NCBI GenBank assembly: GCA_905479905.1
Contig: CAJQOK010000005.1
Location: forward strand, 1-8,621
Direction: 5' to 3'
DNA: 8,621 nt
Source: an uncultured Aliterella sp.
GTDB taxonomy: Bacteria; Cyanobacteriota; Cyanobacteriia; Cyanobacteriales; Chroococcidiopsidaceae
A program made the position numbers and the translations under genes. Positions 5,489-8,621 of the stretch are shown piece by piece. The first letter of the stretch is position 1, and each line of letters starts with the position of its first letter. The notes beneath the pieces were generated by a model, which saw only the letters and a program-made list of their open reading frames with translations, had not been told where the DNA came from and did not search any database.

Positions 5489-7024
5489 ATGCTTAGTACC
5501 TTGATTTGGATACCTATATTAGGTGCAGCAATCATCGGCTTTTTGCCAGGAAATTTCTCTGCAACTCGGCTACGGTCAATTGCGCTGGCTATTTCCTTTG
5601 CTGTTTTTTTATGGACACTTTATTTAGCAACTTCTTTTAGCACTACTGAAATCGGCTACCAGTTTCAAGAGTTTTTACCTTGGATTGAAACCTTGGGCTT
5701 AGACTACAAACTAGGTGTTGATGGTTTATCTTTTCCACTTATAGCTTTAAATGCCTTGCTAAGTTGGATTGCTATTTACAGTAGCAGTAAAACTGTAGAA
5801 CGTCCTCGCCTGTATTACGCTTTGATTTTGCTGGTTAATTCGGGAATCGCTGGGGCGTTTGTTGCTCAAAATCTGCTTTTATTTTTCTTATTCTACGAAT
5901 TTGAACTCATCCCGTTGTATTTACTAATTAACATTTGGGGAGGTTCTAAGCGCGGTTACGCAGCAACTAAGTTTCTGATCTACACTGCTTTTTCTGGCAT
6001 TTTAATTCTGGCTGGCTTTTTAGGTACTACTTGGCTAAGTGGTTCAACTTCGTTTAATTATGACGCGCTGCATACTCAAGATTTGTCTTTGCAAAGTCAA
6101 TTAATTTTGCTTACAGTGCTGTTAATTGGTTTTGGGATTAAAATTCCTTTAGTTCCTCTACATACATGGTTGCCCGATGCTTATGTTGAAGCTTCGCCGC
6201 CTGTAGCCATTTTATTAGGCGGAATATTAGCAAAATTGGGAACTTATGGCTTGTTACGGTTTGGTTTAGGTTTATTTCCTCAAACTTGGACAATTATAGC
6301 GCCAGGATTAGCGATTTTAGGGACTATAGGCGTGCTATATGGCTCGTTTAGTGCGATCGCTCAAAAAGATATAAAGCGCATGGTTGCCTACAGTTCTATC
6401 GGTCATATGGGCTATGTTCTTTTAGGTTCGGCTGCCGCTAATTCTCTGAGTTTAGTAGGGGTAGTTTCTCAAATGGTCGCTCACGGCTTAATTTTGGCGC
6501 TACTGTTTCACTTAGTCGGAGTTGTCGAAAACAAAGTTGGGACAAGAGATTTAGATGTTCTTAATGGCTTAATGAATCCTTTGCGCGGTTTACCTGTAGT
6601 TAGCATTTTATTAGTTTATGCCGGGATGGCTAGTGCGGGTATCCCTGGAATGGTAGGTTTTATCTCAGAATTTATGGTGTTTCAAGGTAGCTACCCAGTC
6701 TTTCCTTTGTTAACTCTTTTATCGGTAGTAGGGACAGGCTTAACGGCGGTATATTTTGTAATTTTGCTCAATCGCACCTGTTTCGGCAAATTAAGCAACT
6801 ACAACTCTTATTATCCACAGGTGTTGTGGTCTGAGCGCGTCCCAGCCTTTGTCTTAGCTGCGATCGTTTTAGTATTGGGCGTGCAACCCAACTGGCTAGT
6901 ACGTTGGAGCGAAACTACTGCAACAGCAATGGTTGCAACTCCTGTAAATACGCAATTGCAAGTTATAAAAACTCCCACAACCGCAATACTTGGAACTTAC
7001 ACACAACAAATCCCCAAACCCTGA
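5489..7024 (+). CDS. ndhD3: NDH-1 subunit NdhD, CO2-uptake type (NdhD3-like)
   Basis: NdhD is the NuoM-like proton-pumping subunit; this type partners NdhF3 and CupA in NDH-1MS. The 511-aa protein is a multi-pass membrane protein of about 14 helices. The charged residues of the proton path all appear: Glu137 in FLFYEFELIPLYLLI, Lys218 in FGIKIPLVPLHTWLPDA, Lys249 in AKLGTYGLLRF, His332 in MVAHGLILALLF, and Glu394 in GFISEFMVFQGSY. DIKRMVAYSSIGHMGYV (294-310) is the usual discontinuous-helix block. The soluble tail after about 470 is short. The LGVDGLSFPLIALNALL block (75-91) suits the antiporter fold. The D3 rather than D4 assignment follows mainly from its neighbours. It lies 80 bases after the carbonic anhydrase gene. 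Confidence 0.88.
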   Translation: MLSTLIWIPILGAAIIGFLPGNFSATRLRSIALAISFAVFLWTLYLATSFSTTEIGYQFQEFLPWIETLGLDYKLGVDGLSFPLIALNALLSWIAIYSSSKTVERPRLYYALILLVNSGIAGAFVAQNLLLFFLFYEFELIPLYLLINIWGGSKRGYAATKFLIYTAFSGILILAGFLGTTWLSGSTSFNYDALHTQDLSLQSQLILLTVLLIGFGIKIPLVPLHTWLPDAYVEASPPVAILLGGILAKLGTYGLLRFGLGLFPQTWTIIAPGLAILGTIGVLYGSFSAIAQKDIKRMVAYSSIGHMGYVLLGSAAANSLSLVGVVSQMVAHGLILALLFHLVGVVENKVGTRDLDVLNGLMNPLRGLPVVSILLVYAGMASAGIPGMVGFISEFMVFQGSYPVFPLLTLLSVVGTGLTAVYFVILLNRTCFGKLSNYNSYYPQVLWSERVPAFVLAAIVLVLGVQPNWLVRWSETTATAMVATPVNTQLQVIKTPTTAILGTYTQQIPKP

Positions 7025-7033
7025 AAAAAGAAT

Positions 7034-7073
7034 CTTTATTTTCCCCCCTTATTAAGGGGGGTTAGGGGGGAGC
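7034..7073 (-). repeat. C/G-run interspersed repeat, copy A (ndhD-cupA spacer)
   Basis: This 40-base element reads, on the minus strand, CCCCCCTAACCCCCC followed by TTAATAAGGGGGG and an A-rich end. It matches copy B (8445-8484) at 35 of 40 positions in the opposite direction. On the coding strand CCCCCCTT and AAGGGGGG (7043-7061) form a strong hairpin with a 3-base loop, and a second G run (7065-7070) offers an alternative pairing. Similar small repeats are scattered through cyanobacterial genomes. Here one sits inside the operon, in the mRNA between ndhD and cupA, and may affect cupA expression. Confidence 0.85.
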
Positions 7074-7141
7074 AAAGTTTGGCGCACAAACTCCAGAAAT
7101 CCTAATACTTTCCAAAATTCCCACTATTCCTAACTAAAACT

Positions 7142-8431
7142 ATGACGATCGCAACTTCTACTAAACTTCCACCTTCAACCCATGAATTTGCTCCTGTCAT
7201 TCACCGCTTAGAAGCAGGTGGTGCAATGCTACCAGACACGCCAGAGAACTTAATGCAGATTATCGGCTTGTATAAAGCCTATGCTGTACCAATGGATTTT
7301 TACTGGCGCGATTTACTTTACATCGCCGAGCGCGTATTTTTAAACCCCCTACCTGCATTCAAATACTTTTTACCTCAAGAGTATTTAGATTTGCACAATC
7401 ACTATGCGGGGGAAGATGCAGACTTAAGAATTTGGCAAAAAGGCGCAGCTACCGCTCATCCTGAACTATTGGCGTTTATGGATAAAGGGGAAACTATCAA
7501 AATGCCTAAGTTATTGCATCATTTATGGCACGATCGCATTAACATGGAATTTGCCGAAGCCTGTATGCAAGCAATGTTATGGCATCGCGGTATGGGGGGA
7601 AAGTTTGAAGGTTACTTAGATACTCCTGAATATATCGCAGCGTGCGATCGCGCAATTAAGGCTTATTTCAAAGGCAACCCAGCTATGCTAGGGATGTATA
7701 AGCTATTCCCAGAAATGTTTATCGAGCAAGTGCGCCAACTATCTTACTACAGTAATTTGGGCTTGTTTTGGGAAGTAATGGCTCCAGTTTTCTTTGAAAT
7801 GAGCGATTTATACGACGAGGGTAAAATTACCAGCGTCCCGGAAGCAATGAATTTTCTTGTTAATGGCATATTTGCTGTTGCAGGTCGTCCTATTTACCAT
7901 CATGTATATATTCGCGGGGAAATGTACGAAATTATCCCCAAATCTTGCGGTTTTACTTGGCTGTATGAGGCGGCGTTACCTTATGTGGAGGCGGTTTTTT
8001 ATCGTACTGCACCCTTTCGCGGTACAAAGTCTTACAACGCGCAAGCTAAACAAGTACCCGCAGAGCAAAAAGATTTTCATTACGGCATTTTATACGCAGA
8101 TGTGTTTCCAGTAGGGACGGCGGGGATTCCACCAACATTACTAATGCAAGATATGCTACACTTTTTGCCTCCTTATTTGGTGGAGTATTACAAAAACTAC
8201 TGTCGCGGCGAACAAGATACCTTAATTCAACTAGGGGTTAGTTTCCAGCGCTCAATGTACTGCGTTACTTCGGCGGTAATTCAAGCTTTAAGAGCGGCGC
8301 TGCTTTATCCTTTAGATGACTCTAATCCTAAGCATTTGCAGGCAAATCGAGCTTTTTTTGAAGGTCAAATCGACAGGTTTAAGCGTCCAGAAGCTCGGTT
8401 AAGAGATATTCAAAGTCAGGATTATCGGTGA
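7142..8431 (+). CDS. cupA: CO2 hydration protein CupA (ChpY) of NDH-1MS
   Basis: CupA is the peripheral cytoplasmic-side subunit that hydrates CO2 to bicarbonate when bound to NdhF3/NdhD3. The 429-aa length matches the family. Diagnostic blocks are LEAGGAMLPDTPENLMQI (23-40), VPMDFYWRDLLYIAERVFL (49-67), the His-rich LLHHLWHDRINMEFAE (124-139), and CGFTWLYEAALPYVEAVFYR further on. His127 and Arg132 have the same spacing as the His130/Arg135 pair that I recall binding zinc in the Thermosynechococcus structure. PENLMQIIGLYKAYAVPMDFYWRDL-like wording fits CupA better than CupB. No clear ribosome site precedes the ATG at 7142. It is 117 bases after ndhD, separated by a repeat, and cupS does not directly follow. 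Confidence 0.9.
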   Translation: MTIATSTKLPPSTHEFAPVIHRLEAGGAMLPDTPENLMQIIGLYKAYAVPMDFYWRDLLYIAERVFLNPLPAFKYFLPQEYLDLHNHYAGEDADLRIWQKGAATAHPELLAFMDKGETIKMPKLLHHLWHDRINMEFAEACMQAMLWHRGMGGKFEGYLDTPEYIAACDRAIKAYFKGNPAMLGMYKLFPEMFIEQVRQLSYYSNLGLFWEVMAPVFFEMSDLYDEGKITSVPEAMNFLVNGIFAVAGRPIYHHVYIRGEMYEIIPKSCGFTWLYEAALPYVEAVFYRTAPFRGTKSYNAQAKQVPAEQKDFHYGILYADVFPVGTAGIPPTLLMQDMLHFLPPYLVEYYKNYCRGEQDTLIQLGVSFQRSMYCVTSAVIQALRAALLYPLDDSNPKHLQANRAFFEGQIDRFKRPEARLRDIQSQDYR

Positions 8432-8444
8432 GGATGAATATAGA

Positions 8445-8484
8445 GATCCCCCCTAACCCCCTTGAAAAAGGGGGGGAAATAAAG
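8445..8484 (+). repeat. C/G-run interspersed repeat, copy B (downstream of cupA)
   Basis: It starts 13 bases after the cupA stop and reads GATCCCCCCTAACCCCC, then TTGAAAAAGGGGGGG and AAATAAAG. It is inverted relative to copy A, so the two flank cupA as 40-base inverted repeats. CCCCCTT (8457-8463) and AAGGGGG (8468-8474) form a 7-bp stem capped by a GAAA loop. This may serve as a transcript end or mRNA stabiliser. Confidence 0.85.
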
Positions 8485-8565
8485 AGTAGTAAAATCCTTT
8501 TTTTAAACAGGGAATACTGCAAAGCTTGGCAAGTTGTACAAATCGTAGCTGTAAAAACCTGCTCA

Positions 8566-8597
8566 TAGAGATCCCCCTAGCCCACGTCAAAAAGCGG
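8566..8597 (+). repeat. Degenerate C/G-run repeat, copy C
   Basis: TAGAGATCCCCCTAGCCC repeats the left end of copy B (TAGAGATCCCCCCTAACCC from 8441) 125 bases later in the same direction. The right half has CAAAAAG followed by CGG in place of the G run, so it has decayed or belongs to a different variant. Confidence 0.6.
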
Positions 8598-8621
8598 TCA
8601 GGTTAAGCTACACCGCTTTTT
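8589..8621 (+). terminator. Terminator-like hairpin at window end
   Basis: AAAAAGCGGT (8589-8598) and ACCGCTTTTT (8612-8621) form a perfect 10-bp stem with a 13-base loop and a T run at the window edge. It could end the ndhF-cupA transcript or, being symmetric, one arriving from the right. The loop is larger than usual, and the sequence after the T run is not visible. Confidence 0.6.

Larger units (their letters stand above)
8432..8621. other. Gene-free end of window
   Basis: No ORF or RNA gene is visible in these 190 bases. The stretch contains repeat copy B, a degenerate copy C, and a hairpin at the window edge. A cupS gene, which often follows cupA, would have to start beyond the window. 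Confidence 0.7.

Noticed and set aside
7857..8114. 85-aa plus-strand ORF inside cupA
   Set aside because: It is a shadow frame of the conserved cupA sequence.
7034..8484. Insertion sequence or transposon carrying cupA
   Set aside because: The flanking inverted repeats resemble scattered small repeats; there is no transposase and no visible target-site duplication, and cupA belongs with ndhF3/ndhD3.

Overview
This window comes from a cyanobacterium. The palindrome GCGATCGC (HIP1), a cyanobacterial hallmark, occurs at least 11 times in 8.6 kb. The genes are also cyanobacterial in type: the NDH-1 CO2-uptake genes ndhF/ndhD/cup, a Zur-like Fur-family regulator, separate purS and purQ, and Uma2/DUF820 proteins. 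I cannot name the genus from the sequence.

Layout. (1) 1-844, plus strand: two tandem Uma2-family (PD-(D/E)XK nuclease-like) genes. The first is cut by the window start. The second has Tyr where the family normally has an active-site Asp. (2) 841-1783, minus strand: purS then purQ, subunits of FGAM synthase, convergent with the Uma2 gene and sharing a TTAA at the two stop codons. (3) 1901-2302, plus strand: a Fur-family regulator, most like Zur (FurB). (4) 2303-2780: a 478-base AT-rich region with no gene but several inverted repeats, including a perfect ATCAAT/ATTGAT palindrome and two stem-loops just upstream of ndhF. (5) 2781-8431, plus strand: a four-gene cluster of ndhF3-type subunit, Tat-exported beta-carbonic anhydrase, ndhD3-type subunit and cupA/chpY-type CO2 hydration protein. 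(6) 8432-8621: gene-free, with copies of a C/G-run repeat and a terminator-like hairpin at the very end.

How the genes work together. NdhF3, NdhD3 and CupA are the variable subunits that turn the thylakoid NDH-1 core into NDH-1MS, the low-CO2-inducible complex that converts CO2 to bicarbonate at the expense of electron flow and proton pumping. CupA acts on the cytoplasmic face. A beta-carbonic anhydrase with a twin-arginine leader lies between ndhF and ndhD on the same strand, so this cluster probably supplies a carbonic anhydrase to the opposite (lumenal or periplasmic) face of the membrane. That arrangement is the most notable feature here. It fits what is known of EcaB, a thylakoid beta-CA linked to CupA/CupB in Synechocystis. 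cupS, which often follows cupA, is not seen in the 190 bases left.

The F3/D3/CupA versus F4/D4/CupB assignment rests on remembered family motifs and needs a tree.
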